Shown here: positions 1 through 13,694 of the stretch, piece after piece | Layout: each line of letters begins with the position of its first letter | How positions within the stretch are numbered: the first letter of the stretch is position 1 | NCBI GenBank assembly: GCA_025345505.1 | Contig: JANVCC010000021.1 | Location: 29,074,262 to 29,138,261 of the forward strand | Origin: Todiramphus chloris collaris | Taxonomy: Eukaryota; Chordata; Aves; Coraciiformes; Alcedinidae | Length of the DNA stretch: 64,000 nucleotides | Direction: 5' to 3' | Program-made: the position numbers and the translations under genes | Notes under the pieces: generated by a model | The model's input: only the letters and a program-made list of their open reading frames with translations | Database searches by the model: none | Told to the model about the DNA's origin: nothing

Positions 1-282
1 GAAGTGGAAGAAGGTTTTCAACAAGTGCGGCGGTCTGCCGGGGCCCCTCTCCTGCTTTTCTATTATTTACAGTCTTCTAAAGAAGCGCTGCTAATGTAGG
101 CATTTTAAAACAGCCGTCTCTCCTACCTTTCATCTTCAAAAGGGTTTTAAAGGCAGTCATTCAAATTTATTATTTTTTGTCCCGAAGGCAACTCGTACTT
201 GAAACCTGCTGCTAATAAATCTCAGCGCTGCAATATACATCTCCACCGTACGCTGTGAAAATGCTGTTACAGAAATAGCTCA

Positions 283-327
283 GACGAGGAGAAGGAAGAA
301 GAGGAGAGGAAAAGAGGAAGAGTGATG
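283..327. repeat. Purine-only (GA-rich) tract followed by a T run
   Basis: A run made almost entirely of A and G, with repeated GGAGAAG, GGAAG and GAGG units, is followed at 340-352 by a T run. Such polypurine tracts are common near vertebrate promoters, but here it is only a sequence observation. Confidence 0.6.
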
Positions 328-561
328 ATTGTGTCTTTCTTTTTTTTTTTTCCCCATCTCGGATGAAGCAAGTTTCTATTTACCTGTTTTGAGGTGTGGT
401 TTCGACGCAAAGCCTATTTCCCCGTAGACACAGGACGGTGAGCTAAGCTCCCGCATGTTTCACTGAAGGAGGAGAAAAAGGAGGGACACCGTCCTTTTGT
501 GCAACACCAAAGAGCTCATGTCATATGGGAAAAGTACAGCACATAGTGGAGCCTTGGGAAT

Positions 562-624
562 AAAAAAAAAAAAAAAACCCAAACCAAAACAAAACAAACT
601 AAAACAAAAACCCAAACAAAAAAC
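562..624. repeat. A/C-rich simple repeat
   Basis: An A run of about 15 is followed by irregular CCCAAA, CCAAAA and CAAAA units. No coding meaning: the opposite-strand frame is a low-complexity Phe/Val/Trp string. Confidence 0.75.
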
Positions 625-2740
625 TTTCCACCTTTCTCCGGGCCCTGCAAGCCCAGTGTTCCTGGCTTAGGGGGAGGGAGTCTGTGAATCTCCTGAAATA
701 TTGGAAACCTCCCCCTCCCCACATTTATTACCGGTCATTTACAGACAAGTCTCTTTTCTAAACATAAAAAAGCGTTTTTCTGGTCAACCTGTCACTCCTC
801 CCCTTTGCCTTCCAGTCCACGGCGGGTAGGATGTCTCAGAGCCTGCCTGCAGAAAGCTAATTACAGAACCAGGAAAGAGTTCAGCATAACATTTCTTTAC
901 ACAAACTGTCTGTTTAGCAATATGTAGCCGCTTGATGCTTGTTATTACTAACGTAGATCCGGCTACTCCCGTCAGCAAAGCACTTAAAGTCATGCAGGCT
1001 AATTTCCATCCAAAACTAACGTGTATTCACATTTATATTATACGCGACTTCAGTGTCCATCTCCGAAGACTTACTGTCGGCATTTTTATCACCCATTCTA
1101 GCCTAGAAACAGGTGTTTTAACCAACAGATTTTTAAAATGGTTTGGGTTTATGTGAATGCCCTTCACATATCAAGTTTATGCTTCAAACTGTGTTTTTTG
1201 AATGCCCTTCATGTACCCTATTTCAACCTAGTTAGGCTTCCTACTATGTTTTTGACCCTCTAAAATTATAAGTTTAGTATAAACTAGTCTGTAAGAATTT
1301 TAAAAATACAAAAATGGTAATAATGCACTGTGCTGTCTGGAAATTAAATCAGCTGTAATTCTTCAGATCAGGCATGATACAGGGCTGGGCAAGCATCTGA
1401 TGTAGCACATATACTGGTAACTTTCAGTAGTTTTTATAAACTGTGTGGCTGTAGTAACTGAAATGTTTCTGAGACTTGCACTCTTTAATTACATGTTTTA
1501 CCTCCATCCGATTAAATGAAAGATAAACAGATAATTTCAAAACTGGTTTCTTTGTTTCGCTTTGTTTTATATGTGTACATTTGTAAAAGGCCTGCTCTGG
1601 CAAACGCTTTGGCAGGTTAATTAGGACAGTATCACCGAGTAAAGCTCTGTGTATACTTAAACATTTTCAGAAGCAGCTCTGACTGCGCTTTATCCTTTTC
1701 AGAAAGTATATAATTAGCTTGGGTCCTCAGGTATATAAATCCAACCCCCTTGCCATATTTTTGTGCTAATGATGGTCTGAGTTCTACAGTCCTTTGTCAA
1801 GCAACAGTCAATGGAAGATTACTAAAGACTATGTCATTTTTAAAGGCTGATACTTTATTTTGGCACTTCTGCTGTCACTAACAATTAAACGAGCAAGTCA
1901 GATCCACTCTTGTTCCTGCTCAGGTTCGCTGCTTATCTGACCTACACAGTGCTGCACTATTTAGCTTACAGACAGTCTAAATGCACGTTTAGATGCAAAC
2001 AGAAAAATTATCTGATAGGCCACTGTAGGAATTTCCATTGTTACTAGATTTTATACCTCTTTGACCAAATCATTCTTATTTACAAATTTAAAGTCAGTAA
2101 TAAGCTGCCGACTAACATCATCTCCTAAATTAAATTGAAACGAGAGTTTGTTCAGAATTAATCATCAGAAAAAAACCCAACAACTTACTAGCTTATAGTT
2201 ATAATCATTTTGGAACACTTCTGTTTCTTCACTGATATTGTAGACGGAGTTAGAAGTGAGTTCACACCTTAACAGAGAAAATTGCTGCAGAAAACCGAGT
2301 AAGCTTTTTTAAACGCAGCGCAGTTCTGTTTGTGTAAGTAAGACTTTCAGCAGACGCATTCAAGAGTGACGGTGATTATTCCTCTGCAATGCAGTTCCCC
2401 GAACATCTTGTAAAAATGACAACTGAAGGTCTTTAGTTACTGTCCAGCAGAGCAAAAAAGGAGAGAAATAAAGCACTGAGTGGTAAGCACCTAGAGCTGG
2501 GTATGTGAAAGGCACTTTTCAGTGTCTTTGGTCACTGATAAGAGAAGCGCAATGCTCTCCACTCGAAAGAGTGTTACCAGGTTCAATGAAAAAGGGTTAA
2601 ATTTTATGAAACTATGTAAATGCTGCAGGTTCTGAGCGGGCAGGGATCCAGGCTTTCCGAATGAATGTAGACTCAATTACTTTGAACTCTCTTGTTCTGT
2701 GCATTCCTCTTCGCTTAGTAGTTCTATACCCATTAGGGGA

Positions 2741-3060
2741 GACAGGAGAAAACAAGAACAAATGTCAAGTCCCAGGCAGTTGGGAGCCTGGCAGTGGTGG
2801 AGCACAAGCACTGCCTTGTAGGAGAGGGGTTGAGAGCAAAGGAGTTCAGGATGGGTGGGAGGGGGTGACGGGACGGAGACAGGCTCCCTGGTTTCCTAAG
2901 TCATCAGCTCCGCCTGACGTACCTCTTGGGGAAGGTACTTGTGTTCCAGTGCCCTGGTGGGGTGGAGAAGGGCCAGAGTTGATGAGGACCTGCATGTGCA
3001 TTGTTTGGAAGGGTAGGGAAGAATCGAAAAGATGTGGACAAGTTGTTCTATAACTATGAG
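2741..3060. other. GC-richer noncoding patch of unknown role
   Basis: This stretch is clearly richer in G and C than its surroundings, with GGGTGGGAGGGGGTGACGGG near 2850 and several CpG. A plus-strand open frame of 130 codons covers it (2661-3053), but its product (VPGSWEPGSGGAQALPC and similar) looks like translated GC-rich DNA. I recognise no domain. An unannotated lncRNA exon, a regulatory island or an old decayed repeat are all possible. Confidence 0.35.
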
Positions 3061-6000
3061 GTGACGGAAACCTGAGGACCTCAGCTGAACTTGGCCAGCC
3101 TTGAAGCTGTAGGAAGGTGTCTGATAATAATTTTCATAGCTTTTAGTACGTTCAGAGGCCTGTTCAGAGTCAGCAAGTACCCACCTCATTTTTTCATGTA
3201 AACTTACAGAGAAGTGGAAATAAACTTTCTTCTTGCAAAATCAGCCTGTACTTTTGGCCACTCCATTTCCCCAGGGGAAGAAATGGTTTCTCCTCTTACT
3301 TTTGACTTTCAAAAGAGAACCAATACAATCCTTTTACCCCAAAAAAAAGTCATTATTTTTCTCATTCTAACTTTCCACTGCATTGCACTATTCACAAGGT
3401 ACCATCTTAACTCATGACAGGCTTTGTGAATGCCACTCATGCTATATAATACAGCACCACCACAACGAGGAATGTAGCAGGGTGACTTTCTGTTAAAGTG
3501 AATGTGGAAAATCATGAAACGATAGTCTATTGCTGTGTACCTTTATCTGTTGCCATTTCAGGATTAGTTTACAGGCGAGCATGGTAACCAGGCTTGCCTT
3601 ATGCAAAGGCAAGCCCAGTTCCCATTTTTCATTTCACTTTACCAAAAATACTGTGATAGGGCCTGTAGAGAAAAGGATATTCTTCCTGAAATATCAAATG
3701 GTACTCCCTGATTAGTTCATCCTGACATTTTGAGAAAAAATACACTTCATCTTGATTTCTTTCCCCTCAACATTTCAGGAGTCATTCAGCTCCACTTTTC
3801 TGCTCTGGCATGCAAAGTCTTACAATTAGGAAAATACCTCTGGACAAAGTTTTGTTGTGAACCATGTACAGAAAGTGAGTTTTCATGCTGCTAACCCCCT
3901 TGTGTACCCTGGGACAGCTGTGTAAAACCTTTCCATTCCCAGTGGATTCCCTCAGGATTTTTTTGCCACCCTGCTGGGAGTGGAGAGTGTACCTTCCTAA
4001 ATCAGCTTGGCATTTCTTGTTACTGGAGTTGAATTGGCACGTCCTGTCAGATAGAAACCTCCCCAACAGAGTCACTCCAGCATCAGAGAATTGGATTTGG
4101 CAGGTTTTTAGAATATAAAGATATAAAAACTGCAAAGCAATTGATTCCTCTATTCTACAGGCCAACAGAGGGTCATCATTGCTAAGCCTGGTATAGACTT
4201 TGTAAAATGCAAGCTTCTCTTTCACACAGTTAAAAATGAGGTAAAACTTGTAAGGTTACATTTGAAGTTTGTTAAGATTACTGAAAGCACCCAGATGCAG
4301 TAGTACTTGTGGTTTGTTTTTATCCTTTAGCTAAACGTATTTTTCTTCCACTGTAAGGTAGAATAGCCGTGAAGGTTAGTAACAACTAAATGAAGGTATG
4401 TAGACTTACTTACAACTAACCTTTGAAAAACTTTTTGCAGCAACAGGTAAAGATCCTACCAGGTCTGCATTTTCTGTGTTTTGACCTGACTGACTCAGTC
4501 TGCACTGTATAAAGCCTAATTACAGATTAATTATATAAAGCTGTCTATGCAGGGATCTGTTCAAGTATTTTCCCTCAAGTTTAACTTGAGCATGTGTGTA
4601 TACACTTGCCTGCATCAGTCTGATTTGCTATTTATCAAGGCCAGTGCTGACTTGGCGGAACAGATGCTTCAAGATGGAAACTTCAACTGCTCATTACTTG
4701 AATTCTTGGATGAAGAATCATCAACCTGTCTGGAGGAAACAAGACATCTTACTCAGTAGCCGAACCCAATCTGTACTTGGATTTTAAGGAGTCTTAATAA
4801 CTTCAGGTAACAGCCTTGTATTTCTTGGTTTCAGGTGCACTTCAAATATTTTCAGTCCATCTGAGAAGAGGAGGAGCAGAAAAATCTTTTATTGTTTCCA
4901 GTCCCACTTTTTGACCTCTGTAGGTTTAACATATATCTGAACTGGAGGCTGTTTATTACAACAGGCCTTTCTGAGACCAAGAGGTCACTGAGTCAGCTTT
5001 CAGAGATGAGTGTTTCCTGTATTTTCGTCTGTTGTCATACAGCTGTCCAGCTGTATGACTTGTTGGCTCTGACTTGTTGCACAGTTGGGCCAGAAACTAC
5101 AACAGCATGCTCTTTAAGCATGTAATTTAATTATTTATGCACTATTAACGCAGATGGAAATCTGTACATGAGGGTAATTACACAAGATTAATTAAAATGT
5201 GTGCTTAGAAAATAACATTCATGATTTTTTGGAAAGGTGTTTTGCCTGTCACTTGGAAGTTTTGTGAGAGCTACCACCACTCTTCTCTTCTACCTCCCCC
5301 ATGCAACGCAGATGCTGCCACTTTATAAAAGCAAATGCTGTTGGCAACATTAATTAGCCATGGGTGGTCCTACGCTGATGTTTTACTGCCTGAATATATG
5401 AGACAAACCCACATTCTTTACTACTAAAGAAAGTATTTTTTGCTCCAGAGTGTTTATGCTGAAAATTCGTTAACAAATTCTAACTGTAAAACTGCAGTAC
5501 TTGCATCTTTTGGCTGAAATCCCCTGATTAGAAAAATAATGTAGAGTGGCTGGGTTTGGTGAAATACTGGTCCACCAGCTGGGAGATGGAGCCTTTAGAG
5601 GCTCAGATGTGGCAGACATGGTCTTGCTGGATGAGCTAGGAGGGCATCAAAGCAATGCTACTTGTTTAAAAGTCTCTAGGAGCATAATGAAGCAGGGCAG
5701 CTAAAACTCATTTGGAACTAAATCCTGACGTTGAGGCAAAAATAATTAAGGGATGTGGTCAGAAAAAAGTCCTTCACCTCTTATGCTTCGTTCTTTCAAG
5801 CAGAGGAAGAAAGCATAAGCTCCTTAATCAACTAACTGCCTATAATGTGAAGAAAGAAGATCCTGAGGACTTTAGAGCCTAATATTTGCAGGGTACAGTG
5901 TGTTGCTTACTGTGATATCGGGAGCACTGCAAAGACCCTGACATACCACTTTGGATATCCAGAGAAGCTAATGACCCCATGTGCCTGTGTTCCCTGTGGT

Positions 6001-8136
6001 ACCTGAACTACCATATTCAGAGCAAGGGTAGAAACCTAAATTTCAGTGTGTCATGTAGCTATATACTTAGTGGCGAAGCAGGAGAGCTTATTCTATCAGT
6101 GCCAATGTCTTTACAGTTCCTAAAATTAAATGAACAATCTTTCATCTGTCATAGGAGAATTCTGCACTAGCCAAGTTTTGAATCATCAGATCTGATAATT
6201 AGTCAAAAAAAAAAAGGGGGGGGAACTTTTGGTGGACATCCCAAAATGATTATTTAATCACACTGTCTGCAAACAGCAGAAAAGACTGATACAAAAATAT
6301 ATCAACTTGGTGATTTATAAGGGCTACTTTGACAAAGCTGAAGAAAATAGTAGGCTTAAGTAGTTACCAGAATAATTAGGCAGAGTCTGAGTGAGGTGAG
6401 TACAGTCCTCAAGTCTACAATCCCACAGAAGCTAGTCAAAACAAAACATCCCTTCCTCAAAAGGAAGACCTCTTTCCTTCTGCCTCTTTAGAGGGCATTT
6501 TGAAAAGCAGTTATAATTATAGATACTCAACAGCTGGGAAAAGAGCTAGTAACAGCAAATATAACTTTGATGGCAGCGATTATGGAAAAATAATACGGAG
6601 GAAGAAAGATGCCTAAGAAGTCAATGACTCATTGAAAAGAACATCTAAAAAAAAAGTCCATGAAATGTATTAAGAACTCTTTAACAATTGTCTGTCTTAA
6701 CAATTGTCTCCACACAGTTTGCCTAGTTTCATTTATTTAGGTAAGGCATAGTCAGAAAATGACCAATTTGCCCACACTGGAATAGTCTAGAAATAAGATG
6801 ACAGGGGAAAAATGACAGTGGTTATCAGTGATGATTCAAACGTCTATTCACGGTATGGCTTTAGAACTGACTGAATCATAACACACGCAGGCAGAAACAC
6901 TCCTCTTTTCAAATAAGTAACATAAGATGTCCATTTAAAAAGAGAAGTCAAATCAAATGTTACAGAAGATGAAATGTCTAATGACAGAGGAGAGTATCAC
7001 AAACCTCACCTTAGTTTAACTAACTATATTTTTCCCATGAGCTGCAGATCATTCAATTTCAGTTCTCAAATATACATTAATTAGGTTATATTAAATAATA
7101 TACAACATAGTTAAACAGCTAATTAACACAGTGTTGCTTTTTTCCTTCCTTCCTTTCTGAAAATATTGAGAGCCTGATCAACAGAAGTAAATAAGAAGAA
7201 AACCACAAACCATTTTGTTAACATACTGGCACTTGCAGCTTCAATTGTTACATTATTTTCTACAAAACATGCTGGGAAAACATGCAATACAATATTCAGT
7301 AAAATATTAAATCCAGCTTTATTCTACAATTATTTAGATGATATTCATTTATTCATGTAATTAAGGATACTATTTTCCAAAAAGGGAGATCTGAATGGCA
7401 ATCATCATTACTACCAGCTCAGCTAGTTTCCACTTGCAATATACTAACAATTTTTTTAAATGTTTGTTTTTCCATAATTTCTTTTGAAAAATTAAAAAAG
7501 AAAATAGGTAAAAGGAAATGTTTACTTTCACAACAAGAGACCAATATAAAGCCTCTATTGTTTTAATAAAATTTTGTTACTTTTTTTTTTTTGTTGTTGT
7601 TGTTTTATTAGAGCAGGTCTAGATAAACATATTTATGTATTAGAATGTTCACATTTGACCCATATGGATTCTTGTTGCTGGGTGACTTAATGAAAGCTTG
7701 GCCTATGTCTGTTGTGTTATGTTATGGTATGGAAAACTGCAGTTTATGAACATATAGCCCATTTCAAATGCCTTTACCTGACCAGTTCATAACATGCTTA
7801 GTTAAGCTATGGAGCCTGCTTACGCACGAACTCGTAACTAATGTGGCAAGCTGGATGAGGCAAGACTTTAACAACACATCTTAATCCCTGTGCTGCTTGA
7901 AAGATATAAATAAGATAAAGGAGAGGAAAAGTTGACTCAATCTTTTAACAAAATGAGGCTTCTTTCTGTCTAGATTGCATTTTGATAACTTTGTAGAGTA
8001 CCAAAATACAAAGCTTTTTTGTTTATTGATTGGAAAATCTTGCTTCTCTGCAATTCAAGGCTAAGGCCTAATGGTTCATGAACCCAGCATGCAGTATTGG
8101 GTACAAACTGCCATAAGATACTGTATAACAGCATGT

Positions 8137-8252
8137 AACCAACCCAACCCAACCAATGACCAACCAACCAAACAAAAACCAAACCAAAACCAAAATAAAC
8201 AAAAAACCCCTACCCCAACCAACCATAAAACCAAACCAAAACAAAAAACCAA
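8137..8252. repeat. A/C-rich (CCAAA/CCAAC-like) simple repeat
   Basis: About 116 bases built of AACC, CCAAA and CCAAAA units without a strict period. It generates overlapping low-complexity frames on both strands (Asn/Gln/Lys/Pro-rich and Trp/Gly/Phe-rich), which are not genes. Confidence 0.85.
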
Positions 8253-11200
8253 GCTGTATTTTATGGCACTGGAGAAGCAAACTAATATTAAAACATATAT
8301 ATTGGCAGGAACAGAATAAAAATCAAACCTTGTCCTACATGTTTTACTATGCAGTGCTACAGTTTTTCAAATTAAGTTTTGTATTCAGATATGACTTCAC
8401 TGAAAAGGAAAAGAAGTAAAAGTGGAGGGGACAAAGAGGATGCAAACTCTCTTCCTTTTGCTTCATGTTGGCATTGCCAGACCATGTGAATAGAGCAGGC
8501 TGCAATTGCACAAACTCTCTTTCATCAATACCGCCATCTGTGTCCATCCCTGTTATTTTAAATCTTACATTAAAACAATTACTTGAACATAGTGAAGTTC
8601 ATCTAGGAGATAACTGTTAATCACAGTGGGTTATACCAGCTTGGTCCACTGTGTTCTATCAGCAGAAGCATTTTGCAATGATCCACTGCAGTGGTTCCAA
8701 TGGAGGTGACATTATTTATAGTATAAAGCAGTGGCAGTAAGCTTTCCTGGTATCGAATTAATGAAGAACAAAAGAAGCTTTGTGGTTTTTATCCCAAGGC
8801 TATCATGGTACCATTAAACTAGTCTCATGTCAGTGTTTCTTTCAAAAATATCATGCTGAGAGGCAGTGTGATGCAATGCCTGTCTCCCTCTACTCTGAAT
8901 GCAGGAGTGAAATCAGGGCTCATGAAAAGCTAAGTAATAGCCAAAGAAGTTGGCTGTTCATATTGAATTATGCAACTTAAGGAATGCCCCTCCACAAATA
9001 CCTTGTTAACCATTAATGCATTGTATTTTTAAATACCCATCCTCCATCAAATGCTATGGTACCAGAACTTGCTTTATTGGATTAAATGTACTCTTACTGG
9101 CAACCTAAACTCAAAAGTAAGTGTTAACCTTTGCAAAGTTAAGTGTTGAAGTAGTCGTGGTATCCATACTCTCTGAGATTTCATGAAGTTAGGTGCTTAA
9201 GAATAGGATAAATAAAAACTAGAAAATGAAGAAGAAAGAGGCGTATATTAAATTGAGTATCCTGTCAGTACTTAGGAGCTTCATGTAGTTTGTAGAAGAA
9301 GGTGCTTCAAGCTTATAGTCTGGAAGCTCTGAAGTTTGTTTTGGACAAAGGGCTGAAGGTCACTCCTTTCTTCAGGAATGCTTCCATCATTATCTTGCTC
9401 AAAGTTAACTTCTGTGAACATTCAACAGGGACGATCAGGATTCCTGTCCACCACCTGAGGAAGATGGTAACATATTCAGTTTCCTGTGGAAGCAGTATAA
9501 CAACTGTAGAGTGCTGTGAAGCCAATAGCCTTGCCAGTTCTGTTCAGACTGGCTTCCAGTTTCTGGTCCACTAAATACATGTTTGGGATCACACTTACTA
9601 CCAAACCCAACCATTGCTATTTCATCCAGAGCAAAGCACTGTGAGTACTGTCATCTCTCTATGCAGAGGTAGGACTAGGTGTTGTCATGACTGGGACTGG
9701 TCTAGGTGATCAGTAAGTATGCTGGCATATCTGTACTTTTGGTACCTCCGTGGCTGAGTGGCATCAAAGCAGAGTTTTAAGAACCTTAGAGTTACATATT
9801 TATGTTTTCAGAAATTAGACATAAGTCATATGAATAAAGAATGCAGGTATTCCTACTTCCAGAAACATCTAATAAATCTGGAAGCTTGCATATTAAAGAT
9901 ACTGTATATTTTGATGAAAACTAGGGCTGTCATTCAAATGAGTAACTGTGGTGCTGTCCACTGTAGGCCCATGGGGAGTCTGCATCTTTTTGCCATGAAT
10001 CAGACAATTCTTGGAGACAGGACAGACAAGCCTATGAAAATGAATGAAAATTAATTTCAAGATTCTTTATTGGCATTTCATTCATGACCAAAAGCACCTT
10101 AGATGTGGATGCTCACAGAAAAATATTTTGCTTTGCATTAAAAATAAGTATAATTAAACCTAAATAATTTAACTTACATTTATGTTAAAATGTTTATGTA
10201 TTTATATACATTTTGGTTTACAACTACAAGAGAGTAATAGTGAATTATCACAGATTTTTGATGTTGCTGCAGCTGGAAACATGAAGAATTTACACAGTTC
10301 GTTTCTTTGTCATTTCACAGAGTTTAATTGATTGAAAATACCCTATACTTGTTTTTAAGTCATTCAGCTATCTCAGAATTACTATCGTGGTGTAAAACTA
10401 TTTGACAAAGGTTTCAGCCTGTACAGATTTTAAATGGCACGTCAGAATGAAAAACCGCTATATTTCATAGGATTGGGTATTTGGTTTTCATTGACAACAG
10501 ATCTAATCAGCTCACTCAAGTTTCCCTCAGGCAGGGTTTCAGACAGTCTCCATTGTGTAGGAGGACACCCTGGCTCTGCACTGAGATTAGCCTGCAGAGG
10601 TTGAGAAAGAAAGGTAAGCTCCCTCCTGCTGTTGGTAAATACTGTTATTGTTCTCCATTCCCTGCTGAATGGAACAAAGGCAATTCTGCAAAGTTAATTA
10701 CTGCAATAATGAAAGAAATGACACAAAATGACAAGGAATGTGCTAATTCAGTAAGACTCAAGTCATTGATGTATTAGTCCTTTTACTGCTCATCCTTACT
10801 TTCAGGCACGTACTCCTTTACTCATAAATACTGAGTGGATTTGGGGGACTTAGTATTTAAGGAATAAGCTAGTAAAATAAAGAATAATGTGTAAGAAGTG
10901 GTGCCTAATGATCTCTTAGGAGTTGTCTGGTCAGTACCAGAGAGCTGAACACAGAAGATGAAGTATATGAATAAAAGGACTTGGTCATCTCTGCAGGACT
11001 TGCAGCATTTGTCTTTTTCAATGTCCAAGGATGAAGACTCACTAGAATTCCATTTATATGTAAAAATAATTTAACCCCCAAGAAGGCAGAGGTGACAAGT
11101 GAATAGACTGCACCAAAATATTGGATTTTTTTCCTTGCTTACACTTCCCACAGTATCACAGAGGAGATGAGTGATATTAATTTCTGTGTGAACATCTTAC

Positions 11201-12149
11201 ACATAGCTCCAGATGACAACTTGTGAATCTCTGTTTACATGATTCCACGGGCACTGGGAGCTGGGTGCTTGGAAACCATAGGTCTGTGAGATGTAGAGTG
11301 ACAAGTCTCCTGTATGTGTGGCACTGTACCAGCGATGGGGAGCATAAGAAACCTTGGGCACAGAAACGACCCTCTCTCAAGGTCTCAGAGAGAACTAGGT
11401 GGGAATATTTCTAATTCTTCCTTTTATAAAGGACCACTGCACTTGGGTAACAATCCTGTTTAAAATCCACATACACATTCTAGATGACAGCTCCCTCAGA
11501 GAAGTCAAGCACTACCCTGCCAGGCTGTACATAATAATAGTGTACAAAGAAACAAATTCTTCTAAAGAACTGAATAAGAAAAGCAAAAGAGAAAGTGTTC
11601 CATGCTGCAATATATATATCTAAAATCATGATAAAAAGGACCACTGGGAATTGCTTACAGTTTCAGCTGCAACACAGAATAATCCAAGTAATCTTTCTTC
11701 TATTTAACCAAAAGAAAAAATGAAAAGACTTTCATTGAAATACAGTCATAAATTCCATCCATAAGACTTTTCCTGCAATTAAGTTACATTTACTGATCCA
11801 CTACTCCTTAAAAGAAGCATTAACACAAAGACTTCAATTATTCATGGTCAAACAAAGTTGATTCTATTGCTTCAATCAATGCAGCATTCTCTTTTACAGT
11901 GGTTATTTCTGTAGTATCTTCAAAAAGGGCACACAGTCTATGAAAACATGTAAGTTTCTGAATAAAAGTTATTTCCATGACCAAGCCTAACTTTTTATAT
12001 TTAATACTTCTGCCATCTTCTGCTTTCATGGGGATGAAATTTGCTGGGTTTTATTTTGTCCTTTTCATCCTTTAAAGAGTAAGCTGATGAAAATTCACCA
12101 TTTTTTGGAACCCAGTTCCAACGTCCTGAGGAAAAGGAGTCTCTCTCTC

Positions 12150-12186
12150 AAACAAACAACAAACCAAACCAAACCAAACCAACAAC
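12150..12186. repeat. (AACC/CCAAA) microsatellite
   Basis: A short run of AAAC and four CCAAA units (AAACAAACAACAAACCAAAC and onward), similar in kind to the repeat near 8.2 kb. Confidence 0.8.
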
Positions 12187-13531
12187 TAATACAGGGTATT
12201 TATTGTTATGGGAAACTTACCAGTGAGGAAAGAAACCCAGGGAACTCTGCAAAATGAACTCTGTGGGACAAAGTTGGTGGTTCTTGTGCTGTCAGCAGAG
12301 GGCTTAAAGAGCTGAAGAGGGTCTAACATCTGTGAAGAGCTGTTATCTACTTCTACTGAAAGCTTCTGCAATACTTACCACTCATTCTTCCATAATTCCC
12401 AACTATTGTCCATTTTCTTTAGCAATGCCGTCCCCCAAGAGTTAGCACCTTGTATTGCTGCTGATTACTGCCCAGTTTCAGTCTGAAATGCCCTAAGTGT
12501 AACTGCCTTAATTAAGCTACAGAAGTATGCATTTTAAAGGTCAAGAGTTCCCAATCAATCCTAGGAATTTAAGAAGTGGATAATACTGCCCAAAGACACT
12601 AAGCAAAACCTTATCTTCTAAAGCTACTTGTTTCATTTTCCAAGGTCGTGAGTGAATACAGATTCTCCATATTCTTTGGTGTAAGAAAATACCAGGGACA
12701 CATTTCTTTGACTCAGTAAAATGCCTGGCATCTGTTCTATTAAAGGTAATGTTAACAGGGACATCAGTTTTTTCCTCAATAGACCTCCCTAATGAGACAA
12801 ACCCTGAAAGATGACAGGCTGTTACAGACTTGAACCGTTGCATATAAATCTGGTTTTATGTAAATGTGCAACAGACTGACAAGTGATTGAGACATATATA
12901 AATAGTAATATAAAAACTTCTTCAAAAGGTAATTTTTATTTTTTTTTTTTCCTAGAAAGTCATGCTCTCCTGTCACCTCTGACAAAGACACGGAAGTTGA
13001 TGAATACCTACTGGGAGCAAAATTCTACCTCACCTTCTTGCAGATGTCACAGGTTTAGTAGAGCTAGTGTTACTTTTTTTTTCCCTGGAACTAGATAGCA
13101 TACAAAAAGATAACTGAAACAGAAAATAACAGCTAAATTGTAAGAGGTAGTAAATTATTTCCTAGAGATACAGGCAAATATTCAGACAACTAATACTTGA
13201 ATTTACAGTTGTTCCTCTTTTACAAGGTTTCTGTTTTGCACAGAAAGTCTTGAAGGGGAAAAAAGACTACAAATCCCAAAGATACAGTGTTTCTTTGTAC
13301 AGAAAATATTTAGAAACTACAAAGCCAGTGAAGCATGACCACAGGATTCAGTAATATGCATTAAGAGTTTAGGTCAATTTTTTTCCTCAAACAAGAGCTT
13401 TCCTTGATGCGTTAAAGCTTCTTTGCTTCTAGCAAGGGACAGAAAGGTGAGAAAGGATTTACATTGTTAAAAAAAGATGACAGACATCCTAACCTGCTCT
13501 AAACCAACTCTCCCTCCTACTTTCTGTGCAA

Positions 13532-13694
13532 CGCACACACTTACGAAACTTACCACTTAAGTAACACCAACTTAATCTACCACGAAATGTAATAGTGGAT
13601 AGAGATTTTTCTCTCTTTGCTCCCACCGGTTTGAAAAAGAGGAACTGAAACTGATTACGTGGGTTGGACACTTCAGTCACAAGTTGCTTACGCG
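13532..13694. promoter_or_regulatory. Cluster of seven CpG in AT-rich intergenic DNA
   Basis: CG occurs at AACGCAC, TTACGAAA, CCACGAAA, CACCGGTT, TTACGTGG and TTACGCGC within about 160 bases, while neighbouring lines have none or one. Retained CpG in an otherwise methylation-depleted background suggests a regulatory element or a recent insertion. No open frame or known repeat explains it. Confidence 0.3.

Larger units (their letters stand above)
1..1090. promoter_or_regulatory. CpG-rich edge, possible 5' flank of the next gene (KLF5 by synteny)
   Basis: CpG dinucleotides are frequent from the first line to about 1080 (for example GCGGCGG near 30, ACCGTACGC near 247, TTCGACGC near 403, ACGCGAC near 1043, TCCGAAG near 1063). 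The following kilobases are CpG-poor. This looks like the shore of an unmethylated CpG island whose core is left of position 1. In mammals KLF5 lies next downstream of PIBF1 in the same orientation, so a minus-strand KLF5 would have its 5' end facing this edge. I see no KLF5 coding sequence, TATA box or exon here. The assignment is inference. Confidence 0.4.

Noticed and set aside
516-722. Minus-strand frame rich in Phe, Val and Trp
   Set aside because: It is the translation of the A/C-rich simple repeat at 562-624.
3782-4225. 147-codon minus-strand open frame
   Set aside because: No recognisable domain, no splice or promoter context. A frame of this length is expected by chance in an AT-rich 64-kb window searched in six frames.
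5560-5770. Possible old LINE or DNA-transposon remnant
   Set aside because: It is slightly GC-richer and repeat-like in feel, but I could match no segment to a CR1 or other family.
8068-8419. Several overlapping frames on both strands near 8.1-8.4 kb
   Set aside because: All arise from the A/C-rich simple repeat at 8137-8252. The products are low-complexity strings.
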